Source: Henriciella sp. (GTDB lineage: Bacteria > Pseudomonadota > Alphaproteobacteria > Caulobacterales > Hyphomonadaceae). Taken from it: 40,304 bases of DNA. Shown here piece after piece: positions 8,488-16,124 of this stretch. The position numbers and the translations under genes are program-made. Every line of letters begins with the position of its first letter. The first letter of the stretch is position 1. Location: assembly GCA_013214545.1 (NCBI GenBank), contig JABSQB010000031.1, forward strand, positions 1 to 40,304. Reading direction: 5' to 3'. The notes under the pieces were generated by a model that did not search any database, had not been told where the DNA came from, and saw nothing but the letters and a program-made list of their open reading frames with translations.

Positions 8488-9536
8488 TCTGAACGCTCGC
8501 GCACCATGAACTCAGTCCGCTGGTTGCGGGCGCGCGCCTCCGGCGTGTCGCTTTGATCCAGCGGATTTTGAGCGCCAAAGCCGCGCGGGATGATCGCGTC
8601 GCGGTCGGCAAAGATCGATAACTGATCGCGGATCGCGGACGCGCGGTTTTGTGACAGTTCCTGCACGTCAAATTCATCTGAAGGTGCGGCAGCGTGCTGT
8701 CGGATTTCGATTTCGTAGGCGCGGCACAGATGAGCAATGCCGGCCAGCGCATCCATCAAGGGTTTGTTGGCATTCTCGACGATCGCCTCGCCCGGAACAA
8801 ACGTGATCGTTCGCCCATTAATCGTGTCGAACAGGGCATTGTCGCATTCGTACAGCGTTGGAGCCGTACTGAGATCAATCAGCGCCTGCCCGACGGGTTT
8901 TTCTTGCCCTGGAAATGCAATCGCGTTCACAGCGACATATTCGGTATCATCATTGTTCAGGGCGATGCTGATCGCGTTCAATGCAGAGCGATAGGCGTCC
9001 TGTTCGCTCGACTGGTTCGGGGCCGTGCCTTTCAGCACAACAACCTGGCTTTTAACCTCCGCCTCCATCCAAGGGATCCGCATTGCTTCGAAGGCGTCGT
9101 TCAACTTGTCTGAGACATCGGCGCCCTGGAACCGCAATTCGATCTCGTTGATCACTTGCTGAACGCTTTCGCCGATCAACGGATCGTTCTCGAAAGCGTC
9201 TTTGGCGTTTCGAAACCCGTCAATCCGGCTTGCCGGATCAGGCGCCAGACCGCCAATCGTTGCCGTCTGCCCATCCCAGGCCACTGTCACCCACGGAAAA
9301 CCCTGCCCCGCCAGGCTCCGCCCGATACGCTGCGCTGTGATTATCGGCTGTTCGCTGCCTGACTCTTCGACACTGGCAATAGCGACGAGGCGACCATCAA
9401 CGACCTGAAAGAATTGGCCTTCTGGCAGTTCGACACACTGCGCCGCTTTCGCCAGATTGGCACTATCGGGTGGACCGCAGGACGCCAGACCTGCAGAAAA
9501 AACCAATGCAATCACGCTGTTGCGCGTTGAACGCAT
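8484..9536 (-). CDS. OmpA-family lipoprotein with BON-like repeats
   Basis: 350-residue outer-membrane-associated protein. The N-terminal signal ends in a lipobox L-A-S-C. Two BON-like stretches follow (WVTVAWDGQTATIGG, and one around VVVLKGTAPNQ). The C-terminal OmpA/MotB peptidoglycan-binding domain is visible from FVPGEAIVENAN through the helix SQNRASAIRDQL to NQRTEF. The order BON-BON-OmpA recalls mycobacterial ArfA. The frame opens at a TTG at 9548, but ATG 9536 is preferred because GGGGCGAG lies just upstream and the signal peptide is then compact. A TATAGTACA stretch at about 9551-9559 (minus strand) could contain its -10 element. Confidence 0.82.
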   Translation of the reverse strand: MRSTRNSVIALVFSAGLASCGPPDSANLAKAAQCVELPEGQFFQVVDGRLVAIASVEESGSEQPIITAQRIGRSLAGQGFPWVTVAWDGQTATIGGLAPDPASRIDGFRNAKDAFENDPLIGESVQQVINEIELRFQGADVSDKLNDAFEAMRIPWMEAEVKSQVVVLKGTAPNQSSEQDAYRSALNAISIALNNDDTEYVAVNAIAFPGQEKPVGQALIDLSTAPTLYECDNALFDTINGRTITFVPGEAIVENANKPLMDALAGIAHLCRAYEIEIRQHAAAPSDEFDVQELSQNRASAIRDQLSIFADRDAIIPRGFGAQNPLDQSDTPEARARNQRTEFMVRERSD

Positions 9537-9609
9537 ATCTCGCCCCAAAATGTACTATACATGCGATGACTAGCTCTGATCGCGTGTAATTGGAAGGCAA
9601 TATGCTGCG

Positions 9610-10899
9610 TTACGGACGGAATTCTTGCCCATTCTTGATTACAAGTTGGATAGACTTCAGCGCCGAGATGTCTTCAAGCGGATCGCGATCGAGAACCACC
9701 ATATCGGCGAATTTGCCCGCCTGCAGCGACCCAATATCGTCAGCCATCTCGACATGTTCAGCCGCGATAATTGTCGCCGCCCGAATGGCCTCTTCAGGCG
9801 TGAAGCCCGCTTCTACCATCAACAGAAACTCTTCTGCGTTCTCGCCATGTTTGGACACGCCCGTATCGGTACCAAACGCGATATTCACACCGCCTTCTCT
9901 GGCCCGGCGCAGCATGTCCAGCATGAGCGGTCCGACAATCGCGGCTTTCTCTCGAGAAGGCTGCGGCAACCAGGGCTGATCTGTCCAGCCCGTGACCGTC
10001 ACACCGGCGAGGACCGTCGGCACCAGCGTGCCACCCGTTTCGCGGAAGATCGCGATGGTCTCGTCATCGAGATAAGTGCCGTGCTCAATTGATTGCACGC
10101 CATTGCGCAGCGCCGCCTCGATGCCGCCTTTGCCATGCGCGTGGGCTGTCACCTTGCGGCCCATCATCGCCGCTGTCTCGACAATAGCGGCAATCTCATC
10201 ATCGAAAAATTGCTGCTCCAGTCCGGCTTTGGTGTTGGACAGGACGCCGCCCGTCGCGGTGATCTTGATGACATCAGCGCCAGACCGGATCGCCTCACGC
10301 ACCGCCCGGCGGCAATCCTCAGCGCCGTCGCAAGTGTTCGGGCCTGTGAAGATCGCCGTCAGAGCCGGTGAAAATCCGTTCGCATCGCCGTGTCCACCGG
10401 TCGGGGTAATGGCGCGCCCGGACGCGCGAATGCGCGGGCCAGGCACTTTGCCCGCACGGATCGCGTCGCGCAGAGAGAAGACCGCCTCGTTCGGGCCGCC
10501 TACGTCCTGCACGGTCGTAAAGCCCGCAAGCAAGGTTGTCTTTGCGTTCGCCGCGCCATCCAGCGCCGCATCGACTTCGGAATCGCTCAGGAATTTCATC
10601 CGCGATGTCGGCGAAAACTCGTTGGTGATATGGACGTGACTGTCGATCAGACCCGGAATGACATAGGACTCGCGCAGATTGACGACGCGTACATCGTCCG
10701 GATGCGACTGGAACCCGCGTTTAATGTTGACGATGCGTCCATTCTCGATGGTGATCGAACGGTTGCGCAGATAGCCCTCACCCGGCTCTGCCAGCACATA
10801 TCCTGCCTCGACCACGGTTTTTGCGTCCTGCGCCTGCCCACCAGCTGCGACTCCCAACGCAGCCAGCGCGAGTGCGCAGATTTTTGTCATTGTTTTCAT
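9610..10899 (-). CDS. secreted amidohydrolase family protein
   Basis: 429-residue metal-dependent hydrolase of the imidazolonepropionase/Xaa-Pro dipeptidase-like branch. A signal peptide ends around GGQAQ (about 20-24). Metal ligands appear as H88-x-H90 in GLIDSHVHI, a likely carbamylated Lys in DVIKITATGG, histidines in TAHAHGKGG and SIEHGTYLDD, and the catalytic Asp in FGTDTG. A characterised neighbour of this subfamily hydrolyses dipeptides with C-terminal proline, but the substrate here is inferred only. A GGGAG ribosome site precedes the ATG. Confidence 0.87.
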   Translation of the reverse strand: MKTMTKICALALAALGVAAGGQAQDAKTVVEAGYVLAEPGEGYLRNRSITIENGRIVNIKRGFQSHPDDVRVVNLRESYVIPGLIDSHVHITNEFSPTSRMKFLSDSEVDAALDGAANAKTTLLAGFTTVQDVGGPNEAVFSLRDAIRAGKVPGPRIRASGRAITPTGGHGDANGFSPALTAIFTGPNTCDGAEDCRRAVREAIRSGADVIKITATGGVLSNTKAGLEQQFFDDEIAAIVETAAMMGRKVTAHAHGKGGIEAALRNGVQSIEHGTYLDDETIAIFRETGGTLVPTVLAGVTVTGWTDQPWLPQPSREKAAIVGPLMLDMLRRAREGGVNIAFGTDTGVSKHGENAEEFLLMVEAGFTPEEAIRAATIIAAEHVEMADDIGSLQAGKFADMVVLDRDPLEDISALKSIQLVIKNGQEFRP

Positions 10900-11021
10900 T
10901 CCTGTCTCCCATTTCGGTCAATTTGAACGCGAAGCCATGATTGGGCAAGCCAAGGTGCGGGTTGAGCCTTGGATTTGCCGGAATCCTCACGCATGTTTGA
11001 TAGGCCAGGAAAGGGAACATC

Positions 11022-11855
11022 ATGAAGTCTTGGCTGTTTGCGCTGATCGGCGCATGGGCATTGGCGCCGCTAGCACAAGCCCAGAGCGCGCAAGTGTTTG
11101 ATCGTCCAGATGCAGAGACCGACCAGTTGGTTCAAGAATGCCTCGAAACCGAAGGCGTCACCATGCTCGAGGGCAGCGATGTCATCTGCTACAATGCCGC
11201 GATCTTTCCCGAACAATTCCTGAAACTGAACGCCCTGCCCGATGCCAGCCGGATCATCATTACCAGCCCGGGCGGAAACGTCGCCACCGCGCGGGGGATG
11301 AGCACGATCCTCGACAATCGCGGTGAGCCTGCGGTCATTGCCGGACAATGCATGTCGGCCTGCGCCATGGTGATTCTGCCTGGACTGGACGAGGTTCACA
11401 TCCACCACACCGCCCACATTGCTGTGCATGGCATCACGATGATGGATTACCGCACCTGGTGGGGCTGGTTGAAGGATGATGCCCCGCCCACCCCGATCGC
11501 GCTGATGTCGGCGCAGCTCGGCTATGATTTTGGCTATGTCATGCATCGCAGCGGCGCCGACCATATGCGTGATCATCTCAAAGGTCAGGACGTCGACATT
11601 GAATATATCGATCGGGTCAGCACGCGCATGCAGGATGCCGCCCTCGCCTATGATTGCCGCGTCGATCCAAAAGACTATTGGGGCATGCTGGACGCAGACC
11701 ACATCCGCGATTTCCTGGGCGACCGTATCTCCCGAATGGAAGCGTTCGCACAGACCTGGGACGATCCGAACAACCAGATCTACAAAGACATCACTGAGCC
11801 GATCTCAGCCCAGACATATATATTTGAGAGCGATCTCGAAGACGCCGACTGCTAG
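11022..11855 (+). CDS. secreted ClpP/crotonase-fold-like protein (COG3904-type)
   Basis: 277-residue protein with a Sec signal peptide (cleavage likely after AQA, residue 20). Two blocks resemble ClpP-like periplasmic proteins: S-P-G-G-N-V (an oxyanion-hole-like Gly-Gly turn) and G-Q-C-M-S-A-C-A-M with a candidate nucleophilic Ser between two cysteines. A His-rich segment (VHIHHTAHIAVHG) follows and could supply the catalytic His. Such proteins are uncharacterised putative serine peptidases. The start follows a good AGGAAAGGGAA stretch. Confidence 0.65.
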   Translation: MKSWLFALIGAWALAPLAQAQSAQVFDRPDAETDQLVQECLETEGVTMLEGSDVICYNAAIFPEQFLKLNALPDASRIIITSPGGNVATARGMSTILDNRGEPAVIAGQCMSACAMVILPGLDEVHIHHTAHIAVHGITMMDYRTWWGWLKDDAPPTPIALMSAQLGYDFGYVMHRSGADHMRDHLKGQDVDIEYIDRVSTRMQDAALAYDCRVDPKDYWGMLDADHIRDFLGDRISRMEAFAQTWDDPNNQIYKDITEPISAQTYIFESDLEDADC

Positions 11856-11934
11856 CCGCTCGCCCGAATCCTCAGCAGCCCGCCGCAATACGCAACCGCC
11901 CCTATTGCACGAAAGAATGAGTCATGCCATGAAT

Positions 11935-11955
11935 TGCAAATCATTCTCATTTGCA
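11935..11955. promoter_or_regulatory. Fur-box-like palindrome before the 75-aa orphan gene
   Basis: TGCAAAT (11935-11941) and ATTTGCA (11949-11955) form perfect 7-bp inverted arms around a 7-nt spacer. The central 19 bases match the classical Fur consensus at 12 of 19 positions by my count. The right arm abuts the AGGA ribosome site of the small gene (ATG 11966), so a bound repressor could block expression. Fur is the inferred regulator; only the palindrome is observed. Confidence 0.5.
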
Positions 11956-11965
11956 GGAAAACCCT

Positions 11966-12193
11966 ATGTGCTATCATTTTCAATCCAGCGACATGCTCGA
12001 ATGGCTGAAAACGCAAGTGCGCGTCATCGAAGCCTGGCGCGAGGACGTCGCCAGCCGACCAGATCTCGATATGGAGATGATCACGCGTCTGGAGCATCAC
12101 TATCAATGGCTGACAGCCGAAGTGCTCAATCTTGAAAACCGCGCCCAGCCCCGCCGCTCGGTTGCTGGGTTCGGCGCTTTGCACGCCGTCTGA
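11966..12193 (+). CDS. small hypothetical protein (75 aa), possibly iron-regulated
   Basis: I do not recognise this family. The frame extends to a TTG at 11951, but ATG 11966 has AGGAAAA about 6 nt upstream and is preferred. The product has a Cys-Tyr-His-Phe start, a Trp/Met/Glu-rich helical middle (LEWLKTQVRVIEAWRED, then RLEHHYQWL) and a short basic tail. There is no signal peptide. The Fur-box-like palindrome directly upstream is the best clue to function. Its stop (12191-12193) abuts the stop expected for the convergent MaoC-like gene if that gene's frameshift is corrected. Confidence 0.6.
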   Translation: MCYHFQSSDMLEWLKTQVRVIEAWREDVASRPDLDMEMITRLEHHYQWLTAEVLNLENRAQPRRSVAGFGALHAV

Positions 12194-13122
12194 TCAGGCC
12201 AGCAGCTCCGGCGGATAGGCCTCATAAAGTGTTTCAGCACGCCGTGATTGAGCAGCGTCTCAGCCAGCTGGGTTTCGCCTGACGCGTCGAAGATGCGCGT
12301 CCGCGTCCAGTAATTCTCGGTCCGCCGCCCTTGTGACAGCGCGACGATCTCGCGCCGGATCAGGTAATCCTCATCGACAAAGAGTGGGCCATTCACATAG
12401 CGGATCTCAAGGTCGGCAAACAAGCCGATCGCCGGACCTTTGACCGGAAAGCCCGCCATCCGGTTGGTGTACTCGGCCAACACACTGATCATCTCGGTCG
12501 GAATGATCGCGCGGCCCCAGGGTGAAGACTCCGCTGTGTCGTACCAGGGCGTCCGCTCGGTGATCTTCTCCAGTTTCTCGCTCAGCGAGAACGGATACAA
12601 AGCCCCCATATTCTGATCGGCGGCCATCTTGATCGGTTCATCCTGCTTGCCTACCATGCCGACAGCAAGATCAGACAGAATGACCAGCTCTCCGGCGGGT
12701 CGAAGCTTCGCCATACGCGCCTCGAGCAAGGTCTCGCCATGCTCCGGGCCAAGCGTGGCAGAGGCTTCCAGAACCGGCGTGCCGTCCGCCTTCTCCGCCC
12801 AGCAGGCTGCCCGGGTTTCAGTCTCACGCTTTACGAAGACCCGGACCTGCTCACCCTCGACCACCATGTTCTTGTAATGGCAGGAAATGCAGCCGCGCTC
12901 GAACCAGTCCTTGCCCCAAAGCTTGACCAGCAGCGGATCGAACTGACTGAAATGCGTCGGCCCTTCAATCGGCCCGGCTTTAAAGCCGAGGCGTTCGGCT
13001 TCGGCATCATCATGGATGGATTTATGCCCGCCATATTCCTGCTCGATCAGCATATTGGCAGGCCCGCGCAATGGGCCGCTCAGCACCCCGTCCTGCTCGA
13101 GGATCGGCGTGTCGAAACTCAT
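12103..13122 (-). CDS. MaoC-like hotdog-domain protein with C-terminal frameshift
   Basis: Probable (R)-specific acyl-CoA or acyl-ACP hydratase-related double-hotdog protein. The N-terminal half has a MaoC-like segment around KSIHDDAEAERLGFKAGPIEGPTHF. The start at 13122 overlaps the phosphotransferase stop as ATGA and yields MSFDTPILEQ. As sequenced, the frame runs on to 12103 with an Arg/Ser/Trp-rich tail antisense to the small plus-strand gene. One extra base near 12217/12218 would instead give HFMRPYPPELLA followed by a stop at 12194-12196, a natural-looking terminus that removes the 91-nt overlap. I read this as a 1-nt deletion or sequencing error. Catalytic activity is not certain. Confidence 0.72.
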   Translation of the reverse strand: MSFDTPILEQDGVLSGPLRGPANMLIEQEYGGHKSIHDDAEAERLGFKAGPIEGPTHFSQFDPLLVKLWGKDWFERGCISCHYKNMVVEGEQVRVFVKRETETRAACWAEKADGTPVLEASATLGPEHGETLLEARMAKLRPAGELVILSDLAVGMVGKQDEPIKMAADQNMGALYPFSLSEKLEKITERTPWYDTAESSPWGRAIIPTEMISVLAEYTNRMAGFPVKGPAIGLFADLEIRYVNGPLFVDEDYLIRREIVALSQGRRTENYWTRTRIFDASGETQLAETLLNHGVLKHFMRPIRRSCWPDQTACKAPNPATERRGWARFSRLSTSAVSH

Positions 13123-14207
13123 CCTTCCATCCCGGCTTTGCGGGCACAATCAGCGGCAAAGGCCGCCAGCGGCGCAACCCGGGCTTCCATGGTCGCAGCT
13201 GCTGCGTTCGACGCCGTGCCGTCGCGCACCCGGCCAACAATCCCCTGACAAATCGCGGCCAGACGGAAGGCGTTATAAGCGAAATAGAAGTCGACCTCAG
13301 GCAGGCCGTCACGGCCAGTATGCTGGCAATAGAGCGCGGTATACTCTTCCATGGTCGGAATGCCGTAGGCTTTCAAATCCTCAATATCGACCAGGGCGCC
13401 TCTGGCCGGATCGGAGCTCGGCATCACCCAATTCATCAAGTGATAGGTGAAATCAGCGAGCGGATCGCCCAGTGTGCACAGCTCCCAATCCAGCACCGCG
13501 ATCACTTTCGGCTCAGTCGGATGCAGGATCATATTGTCGAGGCGGTAATCGCCATGGACGATCGTGGTCTTGTCGCCATCAGGAATGTTCTTGGGCAGCC
13601 AATCGATCAGCGCGTCCATATCCTGGATCTTCTTGGTCTCAGAGGCGACATATTGCTTAGTCCAGCGATGGGTTTGGCGGGCGATATAGTCGCCTTCCTT
13701 GCCAAACCCTTCCAGGCCCGCTGCGCGCCAGTCGACATTGTGCAAATCGGCGAAGGTCTTGACCTTGGCCTCATAGATGGCGCGACGCTCAGCAGGGTCC
13801 ATGCCCGGCAGCGTCCCATCCCACAGAATGCGACCTTCGACACAATCCATGATGTAGAAAATGGTTCCGACGACGCTTTCATCCATGCACAGCCCATAAG
13901 GCCGCGCCACGGGGAAGCCGAGCGGATAGAGCGCATCAATGACCCGAAACTCGCGGTCCACCGCATGGGCAGATGGCAGCAGCTTGCCCGGCGGTTTGCG
14001 GCGCATGACATAGGTCTTGCCGCCCGCGAACAATTTGTAGGTTGGGTTCGATTGACCGCCCTTGAACTGTTTGACGGTCAGAGGGCCTTCAAAACCTTCA
14101 ACATTTTCCGCCATCCAGGCTTCGAGATTGGCTTCGTTGAACTTGTGCGTATCGGCGACGTCTTTCGTGCCGGTGAACATTTCCTGCGCATTGCCGCTGT
14201 GTACCAT
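13119..14207 (-). CDS. phosphotransferase family protein (APH fold, ACAD10/11-like)
   Basis: 362-residue aminoglycoside-phosphotransferase-fold kinase of the group fused to acyl-CoA dehydrogenase in ACAD10/11. Visible are a nucleotide-binding K64-associated strand (GGKTYVMRRKPPG), the catalytic loop H218-G-D220-Y-R-L-D224-N and the metal-binding V-L-D240-W-E-L. Eukaryotic relatives phosphorylate 4-hydroxyacyl-CoAs, which makes a 4-hydroxy-acid catabolic role a reasonable inference, supported by the overlapping MaoC-like gene downstream. GGGAGG lies 6 nt before the ATG. Confidence 0.88.
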   Translation of the reverse strand: MVHSGNAQEMFTGTKDVADTHKFNEANLEAWMAENVEGFEGPLTVKQFKGGQSNPTYKLFAGGKTYVMRRKPPGKLLPSAHAVDREFRVIDALYPLGFPVARPYGLCMDESVVGTIFYIMDCVEGRILWDGTLPGMDPAERRAIYEAKVKTFADLHNVDWRAAGLEGFGKEGDYIARQTHRWTKQYVASETKKIQDMDALIDWLPKNIPDGDKTTIVHGDYRLDNMILHPTEPKVIAVLDWELCTLGDPLADFTYHLMNWVMPSSDPARGALVDIEDLKAYGIPTMEEYTALYCQHTGRDGLPEVDFYFAYNAFRLAAICQGIVGRVRDGTASNAAAATMEARVAPLAAFAADCARKAGMEG

Positions 14208-14284
14208 GGCGCACCTCCCAAGGTGATAAACTCTTCTGAGATCTGTTTAGCGAAGCCGTCGCAGGGGACAAGTCGGACGCAGGG

Positions 14285-14692
14285 TCAGCTGGCGGTGCGC
14301 AGGCTTTCAATCGCCGAAATCGCTTCCTCGGCGCGGGCTTCCGGCACGAAGATATGGTCATGGTGATAGGCGGCGATCGCGTTGCACGGAATGCCTGCCT
14401 CAGACAGTGCCGCGGCGACGCGCGCAAGGAACCCGACCGCTTGCAAATCTGAATAGACCGACAGCTCGAGCCAGGCCCAACGATTGTCATCAGGCGTGTC
14501 TTGATTGGCCTTTGTAATGACCGTCAGGCCTTCTTCTTCCTGGAACAGCATGGCGATCCCGCGCGACTCGCGCAGATTGACCAGCTCGACCCAGGAGGAC
14601 TGATCAGCTGGGATCGTCTCAAACCGCCAGACGCCGTCATGCCGTTTAACCGACAGTGTCGCGAGGAGCTTTGAGAGGTCCGCTTCGGCCAC
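14285..14692 (-). CDS. ACT domain-containing protein (COG3602-like)
   Basis: 135-residue stand-alone ACT-type protein. An N-terminal half (WRFETIP through GLTVI) and a C-terminal ACT-like half (WLELSVYSDLQAVGFLARVAAALSEAGIPC) suggest a tandem ACT arrangement. ACT domains bind amino acids and regulate enzymes, but no ligand can be named. The start is a GTG that shares one base with the purD stop (TAGTG), so translation is coupled to purD. Confidence 0.82.
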   Translation of the reverse strand: MAEADLSKLLATLSVKRHDGVWRFETIPADQSSWVELVNLRESRGIAMLFQEEEGLTVITKANQDTPDDNRWAWLELSVYSDLQAVGFLARVAAALSEAGIPCNAIAAYHHDHIFVPEARAEEAISAIESLRTAS

Positions 14693-15981
14693 TATTTCAG
14701 CGCCCGCCAGCCAATATCCTTGCGGTTGAAGCCTTCCGGCCAGTCGATCGCGCCAACCCCGGCATAGGCGCTATCAATCGCGCCGCGCAGGTCACTGCCG
14801 GTTGCGGTGACGCCGAGCACGCGGCCGCCGACCGCGATGAGTGATTTATCGCTGTCACGGTCCGTCCCGGCCTGGAAGACCGTCACATTGTCGATAGCAT
14901 TAGCGTCTTCCACACCTTTGATAATCGAGCCTTTCGGATAGGATTCCGGATAACCGCTCGTTGCCATCACGACGCAGGCGCTGGGTTGGAAGCTGTTGAC
15001 GCCCATCATCTCGGCAATCTCACGATGGCCATGCACAAGGCCACCTGTCGCGCAGGTCAGCAGCGCCGGAACGATATCGCCGGGCAGCCCTGCCATCAGC
15101 ACCTGACATTCCGGATCGCCAAACCGGGCATTGAACTCGACCACTTTCGGGCCCGACGCCGTCACCATGATCCCGACATAGAGTACGCCCTGATACGGCA
15201 TATCCTCGTCCGCCATCCCAGAGAGGAGTGGTTCAACAATCAGAGTCTGGACCAGTTCCATGATCCGCGGCGTGACAACCGGCGCCGGCGCGTAAGACCC
15301 CATGCCGCCAGTGTTGAGGCCCGTATCCCCGTCGCCGACCCGTTTATGATCCTGCGCTGGCGGCAGATAGATCGCGCCGTCGCCATCGGTCAGGACGAAG
15401 ATCGAGGCTTCCTCGCCGTCCATGAACTCTTCAATGACGATCTCTGTCGAGGCGTCACCGAACTTGCCGGTCATCATCGCTTCGACTTCATTCTCGGCCT
15501 CTTCCAGCGTGTCGCAAATGACGACGCCTTTGCCCGCGGCCAGCCCGTCCGCCTTGATCACGTACGGCGCATCCATGGTTTCGAGGAAATCGAGCGCCTC
15601 GGTGAGATCGGTGAACCGCCCATAGGCCGCCGTCGGGATGTCGAACTTCTTCATCATGTCCTTGGAGAAGCCCTTGGAGCTTTCCAGTTGTGCGGCTTTC
15701 TCGCTCGGCCCGAACACATCAAAGCCGCGGGCGCGCAGGGCATCGGACAGCCCAGCGGCGAGCGGCGCTTCCGGCCCGATCACGATCAGATCCGGCGAGA
15801 TTTGCAGCACCAGCTCCTGCATCTTGTGCAGGTCGGTGGGGTCAACTTCAAAGCAAGGGCCGATCTCGTCCATGCCAGGATTACCGGGGGCGCAAAACAC
15901 CTCGTCGACAATCTCAGACTGCGCGATTTTCCAGGCCAGGGCGTGTTCGCGGCCGCCCGATCCGACAACAAGAACTTTCAT
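14692..15981 (-). CDS. purD: phosphoribosylamine--glycine ligase
   Basis: 429-residue ATP-grasp enzyme (GAR synthetase) that joins glycine to 5-phosphoribosylamine in the second step of purine synthesis. The N-terminus VLVVGSGGREHALAWK is diagnostic. The ATP-grasp region includes PYVIKADGLAAGKGV and the metal-binding EFNARFGDPECQ. Length matches the family. It is divergent from xseA (143 nt between starts) and leads the coupled purD-ACT pair. The 143-nt divergent spacer should hold both promoters, but I could not pick convincing -35/-10 boxes. Confidence 0.97.
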   Translation of the reverse strand: MKVLVVGSGGREHALAWKIAQSEIVDEVFCAPGNPGMDEIGPCFEVDPTDLHKMQELVLQISPDLIVIGPEAPLAAGLSDALRARGFDVFGPSEKAAQLESSKGFSKDMMKKFDIPTAAYGRFTDLTEALDFLETMDAPYVIKADGLAAGKGVVICDTLEEAENEVEAMMTGKFGDASTEIVIEEFMDGEEASIFVLTDGDGAIYLPPAQDHKRVGDGDTGLNTGGMGSYAPAPVVTPRIMELVQTLIVEPLLSGMADEDMPYQGVLYVGIMVTASGPKVVEFNARFGDPECQVLMAGLPGDIVPALLTCATGGLVHGHREIAEMMGVNSFQPSACVVMATSGYPESYPKGSIIKGVEDANAIDNVTVFQAGTDRDSDKSLIAVGGRVLGVTATGSDLRGAIDSAYAGVGAIDWPEGFNRKDIGWRALK

Positions 15982-16124
15982 GCGGGCAGCTACTGGACCG
16001 GACTGCGCTTGCGATCAAGCCCTCAGTACAAGTTCGAAAGCGATTACAGACGCGCGCCGGCGCCCATCTCTGGCTCGACAAATCCCGGGGTGACGTCCGC
16101 GGGTCCGGCAGTTAGGCTTGGGCC

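Noticed and set aside
13071-14366. 431-codon plus-strand frame antisense to the phosphotransferase
   Set aside because: It is a shadow of the clear APH-fold gene on the minus strand, with no family resemblance of its own.
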